Shown here piece after piece: positions 8,425 through 16,548 of a DNA stretch of 53,536 nt (within the stretch, counting starts at the first letter, position 1; each line of letters starts with the position of its first letter). The notes under the pieces were generated by a model. It was not told the DNA's origin, made no database searches, and was given only the letters and a program-made list of their open reading frames with translations. The stretch spans positions 1-53,536 of the forward strand of contig CAKZUK010000153.1 of NCBI GenBank assembly GCA_937921775.1, written 5' to 3'. Made by a program: the position numbers and the translations under genes. This DNA is from an uncultured Saprospiraceae bacterium (GTDB lineage: Bacteria > Bacteroidota > Bacteroidia > Chitinophagales > Saprospiraceae).

Positions 8425-9651
8425 TTGTGTTCATTGACCTTGAAAAAGGTCATTCAAAAACGCAAAGAATCTTTTTTTAAATTTTTTATTTTGAATAAAC
8501 TAGTTAAACTAAAAGCAAAAGAAACCGCAGCAACAAACTCGGATTTCTACAATCTTTTTCGTCCAATTGCACCAAGTATTGATGTCATTGGAAAAGTCGC
8601 TCAAGTCATTAGTGGCTTGACAGAAGCCATCACCATTTGGTATATCACACAAAGTGAAATGGCCGGTGCTTCAAAATTTATTTCCGTTTTGGTTTCCATT
8701 TTTGCCATGATCTTAGTGGTCTCGCTTTTGGAACTGGGTGGCCGTAAATTCTTACAGGTACTAACTCGTGCCGTGGTATGGAACCGTTTGAAAAATGTCT
8801 GGTACATCGGATTATTTGCCATTGTGCTAATGATCACGATTGGAATGGGAGTACTTTCATTTCGAATGTCAACCAACGGTATCAATCATGCTTTTGTTTC
8901 GAATGTACCTGTTGGAAATCTGTTTGACGAATCCGAGTTAAAGTCAGAATACCGCAACAATGTACAAGACATCTACACTAGGCTAGATGCAGACTTACAA
9001 GTCATTAAAGACAACCAACAATCAGTTATCGCTGGAACGACTGCTCAATATGATTCCCGAATCAAGACAGCAAATCTAAAGGTAGGCGAATATGATGGCA
9101 AACTAAGTAGAGGCTTAAAATGGGCTAAAAGTCAAGGCGACAAATACCGTAAGAAAGTAGCTAAGTTAGAAACTGAAAAGGCGAGTGCCATTGTTGGCCT
9201 ACAGGCCTCTTACAGCAAACAGCTTGATCGGTGGCAAAGTCAGAAGAGTAAAGCCATTGCTTCAGAAAAAGCAAGTCTTAAAGCTTCAGTCGCCAAAGGA
9301 GAATCAGCACTTTCGAAAGTACAGGATTCTAAATCAAAGAATGCTACTTTTTGGGGAGGTCTATTTTCTTTCTTTGTTGGATTCAGTGTGATCCTTGCCT
9401 TCGTCTGCATCATAAGTGTAGAGGTATATCGACGAGGATCTGGAATACAGGTGGAATATGAAGAAGAAGAGCATGACGAGTCGGTCTTATCTATTTTCTG
9501 GAATGGCTTAACTGGTCGGTTTGATTCTTTCTTTAGACGACGAGCAGAAAGCTTTGCGAAGATACCATCAGCTAGTAGGAACCTAGGTTCCACGATTGGC
9601 TTTGACTATCCCTCGGCTTTGCCTACTAATGAAACGGATCAGATCCTATAG
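8425..9651 (+). CDS. Membrane-anchored coiled-coil protein of unknown function
   Basis: I do not recognise the family. The 408-residue frame has no ATG near its start. The first usable codons are TTG at 8425 and TTG at 8491; the latter would give MNKLVKLKAKE and is equally plausible. Predicted membrane segments lie at about residues 57-75, 84-103, 126-146 and 308-332. Between the third and fourth is a long, charged, mostly helical part (about 165-300), rich in Lys, Ala, Ser and Gln, likely a coiled coil. After the last membrane segment comes a basic/acidic tail (YRRGSG, EYEEEEHDES). The shape suggests a coiled-coil loop held at both ends in the membrane. A terminator-like hairpin follows at 9753. 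It appears monocistronic. Confidence 0.75.
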   Translation: MCSLTLKKVIQKRKESFFKFFILNKLVKLKAKETAATNSDFYNLFRPIAPSIDVIGKVAQVISGLTEAITIWYITQSEMAGASKFISVLVSIFAMILVVSLLELGGRKFLQVLTRAVVWNRLKNVWYIGLFAIVLMITIGMGVLSFRMSTNGINHAFVSNVPVGNLFDESELKSEYRNNVQDIYTRLDADLQVIKDNQQSVIAGTTAQYDSRIKTANLKVGEYDGKLSRGLKWAKSQGDKYRKKVAKLETEKASAIVGLQASYSKQLDRWQSQKSKAIASEKASLKASVAKGESALSKVQDSKSKNATFWGGLFSFFVGFSVILAFVCIISVEVYRRGSGIQVEYEEEEHDESVLSIFWNGLTGRFDSFFRRRAESFAKIPSASRNLGSTIGFDYPSALPTNETDQIL

Positions 9652-9752
9652 CTAAATGTCTTTAAGGGATAAGGATTAAATAACTGCTAAGCAAAAAACT
9701 TTGCATGATTAAGCAGATTGTTTTTTAAGACAACTGTTTAAGTAGAACGAAT

Positions 9753-9790
9753 ACCTTCAGCCTTTTGGTTGGGGGTGTTTTTTTTTTTTA
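9753..9790 (+). terminator. Rho-independent terminator after the coiled-coil membrane protein gene
   Basis: On the plus strand ACCTTCAGCC pairs with GGTTGGGGGT around a TTTT loop. This is a 10-bp stem with several G-U pairs, followed by a run of about 12 T. The G-U pairs only work in the plus-strand RNA, which assigns it to the gene ending at 9651. Confidence 0.7.
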
Positions 9791-9868
9791 CAAAAAAACT
9801 CTGAGAACACTTTCAGTCATTTCAAGGTATGGCCCGCTAAAGTAGCATCAACATACAGGCGCCTTATC

Positions 9869-10567
9869 TCAAGAAAACCATTTCTCTTGAAGTGCTTTAT
9901 ATCTTGTTCGTCCAATCGGGAGTCGCTCACCATCGGCCAATGCCAAGCTATATTTGCTTCCTGGTTCCACGATAATTTCCTGAGCAGAAGACATCTCTAC
10001 TAGGTAAGATTTATGAATGCGCTCAAAGGAATCTGGCAAGAGGGAGTTCAAACTCTCCAATGACTTGTTATGTACTTCAGTACGACCATTTTTCAGAAAC
10101 AACTCCGTATAAATACCAGCTCCTTTTATGTATTTAATGTCATCAATATTGACCAATGATCGACGACCTTTCTTTTTGATCGCGAGGAACTTAATGTGAG
10201 GTGCCTCATTTCTTTTTATTGATACTCGCTGACAAGCTTTCGCCAAACGTTCTTCATCAAAAGGCTTGGCAACGAAATCAAGGACACCGTATTCAAAGGC
10301 CTCAATTGCCTTATCTTTGTAAGCAGAAATAATAATGGTGTGAAACGACTCTGCAACTACATCTTCCAACATTTCAAAACCACTTTCTCCATTTAAATTT
10401 AAATCTAGAAAAAGTAAATCTATGGGATGGCTTGCAATAATTTCTTGTCCACTATTCAGAGAATCACACAATTGGATTGATGTGATTTCGGAACCTAAAA
10501 TACTACGCACCATCCGTTCAATCCGCTTGGCAATTCTAGCTTCATCTTCAATTATTAAAATCTTCAT
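9869..10567 (-). CDS. LytTR-family response regulator
   Basis: The 232-residue protein has a receiver domain (about 1-118) with the acidic pair in EDE at 7-9, phospho-acceptor Asp55 in LDLNLNG, a conserved Ser81 and the KPF lysine at 101. A LytTR DNA-binding domain follows (about 130-232), marked by KKKGRRSLVNIDDIKYI, HKSYLVEM and LPIGRTRYK. It is expected to be phosphorylated by the partner kinase encoded just upstream (27-bp gap, same strand) and to act on promoters as a dimer. The nearest candidate target is the divergent outer-membrane receptor gene at 12507, by position only. Confidence 0.93.
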   Translation of the reverse strand: MKILIIEDEARIAKRIERMVRSILGSEITSIQLCDSLNSGQEIIASHPIDLLFLDLNLNGESGFEMLEDVVAESFHTIIISAYKDKAIEAFEYGVLDFVAKPFDEERLAKACQRVSIKRNEAPHIKFLAIKKKGRRSLVNIDDIKYIKGAGIYTELFLKNGRTEVHNKSLESLNSLLPDSFERIHKSYLVEMSSAQEIIVEPGSKYSLALADGERLPIGRTRYKALQEKWFS

Positions 10568-10594
10568 GATGTCTTAGTTTTCAATAGAAATACT

Positions 10595-12313
10595 TTAATC
10601 AGATTCCCTAATTACTATCCTTGTTTCCCAGCCCGCATCAACTGCTTCAGATTCAATCTTCCAATCATTTTGATAACTTTCTTGTAAGCGTGCTTTTATA
10701 TATTTCATCCCAGTGCCCTCCACTAGTTTGAATTTTTTCTTTGCTCTGTTAGTAGCAATGGTACGAAGCGTATATTCTTTAAATCCATTCTTCTTTTTAT
10801 AAATCAAGCGAAAAGTTATCGCATCATTTTCGTCAGGGAGACTATGTGTCACCCCATTTTCAACAATAGTATGGATCACTGCTGGAGGAATAATTTCATT
10901 CGAATCAATACCTTCGTCTTCCCAGATATAGTTGATTTCTTTTCGGTAGCCCATTACCTTTATGTGGCTTTTACAAAGTTTAATTTCTTGTCCTATAGGA
11001 ATTTGTTTATAATCTGCAATTTGATTTAATACCTCAAATTCATCCGCCAATGCGGATATGAATTTAACCCCATCTTTTGGCGACTCTTCCACCCAATCTA
11101 TCAAAGAAGTTAGGGTGTTCATAATGAAATGAGGTTTAATGTTTTTCTTTAGTAATTCATTCTTCAAACGCTCTGAAAGAATCAATGATGCTTCATAGGC
11201 TTTTTGCTCTTCCTTTCGTTTGATCGTCATCAAATAGAGCATAGACAATACAATAAGAATAAAGCTAAAAAACAAAGCCACATCGAAGTAAGAAACAAAA
11301 GGAATATAAATCCGTGGCATAAAATAGATGATCAACACTGCACCAATCAAGGCCGATAATACTACCAAAGCACCTCGCTTTTTTGCATAAGCAGCATAAG
11401 CTACAATTCCAGTAGAAAAGGCCCACATCAATATGTTTAAACGCAATGCATTTTTATCATAGTCACCGTGATAGTTCCATTCTAGGTAAAGAATCACAAC
11501 TCCCAGAATAACAAATAGATAGCGTTTCCATGGAAATGAAAATTGCAATACAAAAAACAAAGGAAATAAGATGGTAAGCGATAGGTGTAGATAAGCGATA
11601 ATATCCAACCTTTTAAACTGAAAAGGATATTCATATTGATAAAATAGCTTTAAATATTCCATTAGGATCAATCCCAAAAAAATCATACAAATGATACTAA
11701 AAATAAGAATTGGAATTTCTCTTGACTGATTGAAAAAGATAAACAAAAAGTAAATTGAAATAATCAAAAAAGCTCCTGCCAATATAAACATATACTGACT
11801 TACCCTCAATGGCTTTTGTAGCAAGTCGACGTACTTATCCGCGAAAAAATATGCATGAAACCTGGAGACCGGATCGTCCTTTGACATACGCAAAGCCAAG
11901 GTGTGCCTACCAACGGAAACTAAAGTATCTGGCAATGGATAACTCACCATGTACTTACTCGGTATCTCGGGCAGTGTAGCCGTTTTCAACTGCCCGCTTT
12001 TTCCTATATAAACACCATCCCAATAAGCTTCGTAAGCCCCCATCGCTGCAACCGTAATTCCTATATCTGTATATGGCTTAGCAACATCTGGAAAATCGGC
12101 ATTGATCCGAACCCAAAAGATCCCCTTGCCAGTAATGTCCTCATTGTCTATCGCTTTTTCTGGAGGAAACTCACTATGAGCCCAATGCATTGAATCACCC
12201 ATTCGCAATGAGTAATAATCAGTTTGGATAAATTCCTCTGGTGGGCTACAAGAACTCAACATTAAGCTGAGCAAAATGCTTAACACCAAAAAATACTTCA
12301 AATACTGTCTCAT
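10595..12313 (-). CDS. LytS-type sensor histidine kinase with lipobox, jelly-roll and seven TM segments
   Basis: The 572-residue protein starts with a hydrophobic segment ending LSSCS, a lipobox-like site at Cys22. An extracytoplasmic beta-rich domain (about 30-165) contains FWVRINADFP and AYEAYWDG, as in 7TMR-DISM extracellular domains. Seven membrane segments lie at about 172-194, 200-220, 236-257, 264-281, 293-310, 316-334 and 341-363. The cytoplasmic part begins with a short coiled coil and the His_kinase motif NIKPHFIMNT (His395). An HATPase-like region follows with an N-box (HTIVENGVTH) and GTGMKYIKARL. It should sense an envelope signal and phosphorylate the LytTR regulator encoded 27 bp downstream. 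Whether Cys22 is really lipidated or merely sits in a signal anchor is unclear. Confidence 0.9.
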   Translation of the reverse strand: MRQYLKYFLVLSILLSLMLSSCSPPEEFIQTDYYSLRMGDSMHWAHSEFPPEKAIDNEDITGKGIFWVRINADFPDVAKPYTDIGITVAAMGAYEAYWDGVYIGKSGQLKTATLPEIPSKYMVSYPLPDTLVSVGRHTLALRMSKDDPVSRFHAYFFADKYVDLLQKPLRVSQYMFILAGAFLIISIYFLFIFFNQSREIPILIFSIICMIFLGLILMEYLKLFYQYEYPFQFKRLDIIAYLHLSLTILFPLFFVLQFSFPWKRYLFVILGVVILYLEWNYHGDYDKNALRLNILMWAFSTGIVAYAAYAKKRGALVVLSALIGAVLIIYFMPRIYIPFVSYFDVALFFSFILIVLSMLYLMTIKRKEEQKAYEASLILSERLKNELLKKNIKPHFIMNTLTSLIDWVEESPKDGVKFISALADEFEVLNQIADYKQIPIGQEIKLCKSHIKVMGYRKEINYIWEDEGIDSNEIIPPAVIHTIVENGVTHSLPDENDAITFRLIYKKKNGFKEYTLRTIATNRAKKKFKLVEGTGMKYIKARLQESYQNDWKIESEAVDAGWETRIVIRESD

Positions 12314-12368
12314 CTATTATTGATGCTTGAATTTAAATAATTACTCAATAGTCATTCGCTTCTTTAGT

Positions 12369-12376
12369 CAAAGATA
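12369..12376 (-). promoter_or_regulatory. Candidate -7 box (TATCTTTG) for the kinase-regulator operon
   Basis: The minus strand reads TATCTTTG, matching the Bacteroidota TAnnTTTG consensus, 56 bp before the kinase ATG. A TTTG lies upstream at 12389-12392, but the 12-nt spacing is shorter than usual, so the -33 element is unsure. Confidence 0.45.
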
Positions 12377-12440
12377 TGGCATTTATTCCAAAGGTTTTTT
12401 CCGTTGACAAGCACTATGAGCAGTTGAAAAGTGTTTACTT

Positions 12441-12448
12441 TATTTTTG
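12441..12448 (+). promoter_or_regulatory. Candidate -7 box (TATTTTTG) for the divergent receptor gene
   Basis: TATTTTTG fits TAnnTTTG and lies 58 bp before the receptor ATG at 12507. It faces away from the kinase box at 12369-12376, giving a compact divergent control region of about 190 bp in which a LytTR site could lie. Confidence 0.4.
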
Positions 12449-12506
12449 CTGCTTTTGCCTGTATCATTGCGTTATAATTACTTTATCGTAACCAAAAAAC
12501 TAAATC

Positions 12507-14882
12507 ATGAAATACAGCTTTCAACTAGTAATGACGATTCTTTGTTTACCCTTTCTACTAAATGCACAAAGCACTGCTACACTTAAAGGCAAACTAATTG
12601 ATAACAACTTAGACGTTATTCCATATGCCTCAATAAGCTTATTGGATCTTGAAGATAAACTAATTCAAGGTGCCATATCTAATGAAAAAGGCAATTTTGA
12701 ATTCGAAGACATTGCATTTCAAAGCTACACTTTGGATATTCAATACTTAGGTTTTAAAAGTATTAGACAATCTGTTGTTTTTGACAAAAAGAATAAAAAA
12801 ATAAACCTAGGAAATATCACTTTAGAGGAAGATCAGACCCAACTTGATGAAGTAACAATTACAGCCGAAAAATCCGATTACAACATCAGGCTCGACAAAA
12901 AAGTATTTAATGTGGGCAAAGATGTGCTGTCCCAAGGAGGAACTGCGATCGAGGTTCTGGATCAGGTGCCCTTAGTTTCTGTCTCTCCAACTGGCGTGGT
13001 AGAATTGAGAGGAAGTAGCAATGTTCAAGTTTTAGTGAATGGGAAACGATCAGGATTAACGATGAACAATGCTTTGGATCAAATTCCAGGTAGCAATATT
13101 GAAAGGGTAGAGGTCATCACTAATCCTTCTGCTAGTTTTGATGCAAGTGGTTCTGCGGGTATCGTTAACATTATCTTGAAAAAGGACAAAGGCATGGGCT
13201 GGAATGGGCAACTAGGAGTGACGGTTGGTACCCCTGCTAATCACATGATCCTTCCGGGAATCAATTACAAAAATAAAAAGTTCAACCTTTTCTCCAATTT
13301 CCGCTGGAGATACTCTGACTATAATGGTGATTATACCACCAAACAAACACAAACGGAAAACGGCAACACCTCTTATCTCGACCAAGTGGAAGATGAATCT
13401 CGACATGACGACGGACTGTCTGCCTACATTGGGATGGATTATTATTTCGACAAATATAACAGTGCGACACTAGCATTTTATAGAGACCAAACTAAAGATA
13501 CCGATGAGACCTTTTTAACTTATTCCCTCAAAGATGATTTCACCACTTCCAAAATTATTAGAAAAGGAAACTCCGTTGAGAAAAGAAATTACAATCAACT
13601 GGAGTCAAACTATACCCGCAGTTTTGACAAAAAAGGACAGAAATTTACAATTGACTTCCAATATGATTTTTGGAATAGTGATAAAGATTGGGACTTACTA
13701 ACGGAAGGGGATCTCGATGAAAAAGACATCGCCACTGCGCTCCGGACCAGTTCAGAAACCGGCAGTAAGGACATCGTCATAAGATCAGACTATAGTCATC
13801 CAATAGCAAATGGAAGTAAGTTTGATCTTGGTGTAAAACTAGAAAACAGGATTGTCACCAATGAATATAAAGCTGAATCTTTTGTGAATGAGCAATGGTC
13901 AATTTTTGACAATACGGATAATTCACTTGAGTACGGTGAGAAAATTGCCGCCGCTTACTTGCAATATCAAAGCAAATGGAAGGGCTTTGAATTCATGGTC
14001 GGTTTGCGATCCGAGTATACCATGTTGGACATCAATGACGAGGCAAACATTTTTTCTGATAAAGATGATTACCTAAACCTATTTCCGTCGACTCATTTAT
14101 CCTACGCATTCTCAGAGAAAAACACCTTGCAAGTTTCTTACTCTAGAAGAATCAATCGACCAAGCCTTTGGAACTTGTATCCCTTTACAGAAATAAAGGA
14201 CTTCAACTTACAGCAAATTGGTAATCCTAATTTACAACCTGCTTTTTCTGATGCCATGGAATTGGCTTTCCTGAGTACCCATGATAAAATCACGATCAAT
14301 CCAGCTATCTATTTTCGACATACGATTGATCCATTCTCAACTTATCTGTCGCAAAATGAACAAGGTACTTTCATTTTCCAACCGGTCAATATTGAGGCTA
14401 AAGAGGCCATAGGTTTTGAGCTATCCCTAAGGTATCGCCCAGCTAAATTTTTAAGCTTGAATGCTGAAATAAACCTATTTCATTTTGATGAGAGGGGGAG
14501 TTATTTAGGTCAAAACCTAGATGCCAAAGGCAATAGCTCAAGTGGTCGCTTAACTGCAAATGTCAATCTTCCAAAAGCTATTCGTCTTCAAGCACGCCTC
14601 GATTATTATGGAGCGGAACAGAGGGCTCAAACTCGTGAACTCGCCACTAAAGTTTTATCGCTTGGCGCTAGTAAGAGCTTTTTGAACAATCAACTAAACA
14701 TCAATATCAGAGCATTTAATATACTGGACTCCAGAAACATACGCACTATATCTGAATCGGATACTTTTCGCATTGAAAACAGCAATAAGCGCGTTCACGA
14801 ACGTTTTAGTCTTGGACTGACTTACAAGTTTAATCAGAGCGAAAGAGAGCGACTTCGTCAGGCGAAAAATGGAAATCGCTAG
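12507..14882 (+). CDS. Outer-membrane beta-barrel receptor (TonB-dependent-like, carboxypeptidase-regulatory N-domain)
   Basis: The 791-residue protein has a signal peptide (residues 1-20, ending LLNAQ). A carboxypeptidase-regulatory-like domain (about 24-110) contains GKLIDNNLDVIPYASISL. A plug-like domain (about 125-230) contains GGTAIEVLDQVPLVSV, VLVNGKRSGLT and the ASFDASGSAGIVNIILKK segment. A long C-terminal beta-barrel follows (about 240-775). This is the outer membrane beta-barrel (OMP_b-brl_3-type) receptor family common in Bacteroidota, probably for uptake of an unknown ligand. No TonB box is obvious. A charged tail (ERERLRQAKNGNR) follows the last strand, as in its paralogue at 22453. 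It is divergent from the two-component operon. Confidence 0.88.
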   Translation: MKYSFQLVMTILCLPFLLNAQSTATLKGKLIDNNLDVIPYASISLLDLEDKLIQGAISNEKGNFEFEDIAFQSYTLDIQYLGFKSIRQSVVFDKKNKKINLGNITLEEDQTQLDEVTITAEKSDYNIRLDKKVFNVGKDVLSQGGTAIEVLDQVPLVSVSPTGVVELRGSSNVQVLVNGKRSGLTMNNALDQIPGSNIERVEVITNPSASFDASGSAGIVNIILKKDKGMGWNGQLGVTVGTPANHMILPGINYKNKKFNLFSNFRWRYSDYNGDYTTKQTQTENGNTSYLDQVEDESRHDDGLSAYIGMDYYFDKYNSATLAFYRDQTKDTDETFLTYSLKDDFTTSKIIRKGNSVEKRNYNQLESNYTRSFDKKGQKFTIDFQYDFWNSDKDWDLLTEGDLDEKDIATALRTSSETGSKDIVIRSDYSHPIANGSKFDLGVKLENRIVTNEYKAESFVNEQWSIFDNTDNSLEYGEKIAAAYLQYQSKWKGFEFMVGLRSEYTMLDINDEANIFSDKDDYLNLFPSTHLSYAFSEKNTLQVSYSRRINRPSLWNLYPFTEIKDFNLQQIGNPNLQPAFSDAMELAFLSTHDKITINPAIYFRHTIDPFSTYLSQNEQGTFIFQPVNIEAKEAIGFELSLRYRPAKFLSLNAEINLFHFDERGSYLGQNLDAKGNSSSGRLTANVNLPKAIRLQARLDYYGAEQRAQTRELATKVLSLGASKSFLNNQLNINIRAFNILDSRNIRTISESDTFRIENSNKRVHERFSLGLTYKFNQSERERLRQAKNGNR

Positions 14883-15010
14883 GGCGCCATCCTTGCCAGC
14901 TTCAATCATAATTGCATCATAAGCACCAATGACAGGCTTATTAAAGCTGCTTGCCATCCTTTCTAAGCTTGCGCATACAAATGATAATCCTAGGTCCTAG
15001 ATCGCAAAGA

Positions 15011-15070
15011 AAAAGCCTAGTTAATCAGCCCTTCAATTAAGAAAGAAGGAGCGTGACTTACTAGGCTTTT
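15011..15070 (+). terminator. Possible terminator hairpin downstream of the receptor gene
   Basis: AAAAGCCTAG at 15011-15020 pairs with CTAGGCTTTT at 15061-15070. The 40-nt loop contains its own small stem, CCTTC/GAAGG. The arm ends in T residues on both strands. It lies 129 bp after the receptor stop and before the CotH-like gene, so it may end the first transcript. Confidence 0.45.
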
Positions 15071-15142
15071 CATACTAATAATTTTTTCCTTAACTTTAGG
15101 AGGCAAATAGGATGCAAAACACTTTCTAAAGTTTAAGACACA

Positions 15143-16537
15143 ATGATGAAGCAAGCCAATCAACTGCTATTTTTAGCATGCTCACTTCTGCTTTTTGGAT
15201 GTAATTCCGAGGACGATAAATACGAAATCCCTGAGCCAGAACCTCCAATTTCTGACTTTGTGGTTGAAACAATCATTCCCACCGGTGATGAAAAATATCT
15301 CAATACCGATTCCGATTATATCTTCGATCAAAGCAAGTTACACACCTTTGAAATAAATATCCCTGCAACTGACTATGCCAATATCAATTCAGATCCTACT
15401 GCTGAAGAATACGTAGAAGGAAATATCATTTTTGATGGCGAAAAAATTAGCCCTGTTGGCATTCGCTACAAAGGCTCAATTGGGGCATTTGTAGGTTGCG
15501 TGTCTGGACCAAACTGGAGCGATCCTTCTGGTTTTAAAATCTGCACCAAACTTTCCATGAAAATAAAAATAAATTGGAATGGCTCAGACAGCAAATTCTA
15601 TGGCTTAAAAAAATTACAGCTCCACTCCATGAATAATGATCCGACTCAAATGCGAGAGCGATTAGGCTATTGGCTTTTTAGGTCAATGGGTGTTCCTGCG
15701 CCCAGAGCTGTCCATGCGAGACTTATCATCAATGGGACCTTCTCTGGCATCTATGCATTGGTAGAACAAATTGATGGACGATTCACAAGAGAGAACTTTG
15801 ACGATGGCAAAGGCAATCTGTATAAAGAAATATGGCCGCTAAATACCGCAGGAGAACCGCACAACGAAGAAAGCTACATTGCCGCTCTACAAACCAATGA
15901 AGACGAAAATCCTAATCCTGATATCATCCGAAACTTTGCACAACAAATTACTGATGCAGATCCTGATGATGCTCCAAGCATTGTTACCAACAGAATGGAC
16001 ATTGAAAAAACATTGGCGCTAGCTGTCGTCGATCGTACCATCAGAAATGATGACGGTGCTTTTCATTGGTACTGCCAAGGCTCTAATAATTGTGCTCCTC
16101 ACAACTTTTATTGGTATGAAGAACCAAGTCAAAACAAAGTATATCTTATTCCTTGGGATTTGGACCATGCCTTTGAGAACATCATAAATGATGTGAATCC
16201 TGTCACTCCAATAGCTGACGGATGGGGTGAGATCACTGAAAACTGCAATGTATTTAGCTATGGTGCTATTGGATTTTCGCAGCGCTCTGCTGCTTGTGAT
16301 AAACTAGTAGCGGCTTGGGTCACTTTTGCAGATGAGTATGATACCTTGAAGTCGGAATTTATTGAAGGTCCTTTTTCTGAAGCTGTAGTTGGCCCCATGT
16401 TGTTGGAATGGGAAGAACAAATCAGAGCAGCAACTCTTGAGGCAGATCAAACTTACGGAGATGCGATAAGTGTTGGAGAGTGGGAGAGTGCGCTAAGTCA
16501 ATTAAAAACTAGTATACAGTATGCTCGAGAGAATTGA
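15143..16537 (+). CDS. CotH-like protein kinase family lipoprotein
   Basis: The 464-residue protein has a lipoprotein signal peptide with lipobox LLFGC (Cys20). The rest resembles the CotH family of atypical kinases. Seen are the early IRYKGSIGAF block, KKLQLHSMNNDPTQMRERL, GIYALVEQIDGRF, the probable catalytic loop RNDDGAFHWY (Asp303/Asp304) and the metal-binding PWDLDHAFE (Asp339/Asp341). CotH kinases phosphorylate spore coat proteins in Bacillus; in Bacteroidota the substrates are unknown, and the lipobox puts this protein in the envelope. It ends 11 bp from the convergent T9SS type B gene, leaving no room for a separate terminator. Confidence 0.87.
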   Translation: MMKQANQLLFLACSLLLFGCNSEDDKYEIPEPEPPISDFVVETIIPTGDEKYLNTDSDYIFDQSKLHTFEINIPATDYANINSDPTAEEYVEGNIIFDGEKISPVGIRYKGSIGAFVGCVSGPNWSDPSGFKICTKLSMKIKINWNGSDSKFYGLKKLQLHSMNNDPTQMRERLGYWLFRSMGVPAPRAVHARLIINGTFSGIYALVEQIDGRFTRENFDDGKGNLYKEIWPLNTAGEPHNEESYIAALQTNEDENPNPDIIRNFAQQITDADPDDAPSIVTNRMDIEKTLALAVVDRTIRNDDGAFHWYCQGSNNCAPHNFYWYEEPSQNKVYLIPWDLDHAFENIINDVNPVTPIADGWGEITENCNVFSYGAIGFSQRSAACDKLVAAWVTFADEYDTLKSEFIEGPFSEAVVGPMLLEWEEQIRAATLEADQTYGDAISVGEWESALSQLKTSIQYAREN

Positions 16538-16548
16538 ACAAAAACATA

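Noticed and set aside
8238..8453. 71-codon minus-strand frame in the leader
   Set aside because: No homology character, no promoter; lies over inverted repeats and the start of the plus-strand gene.
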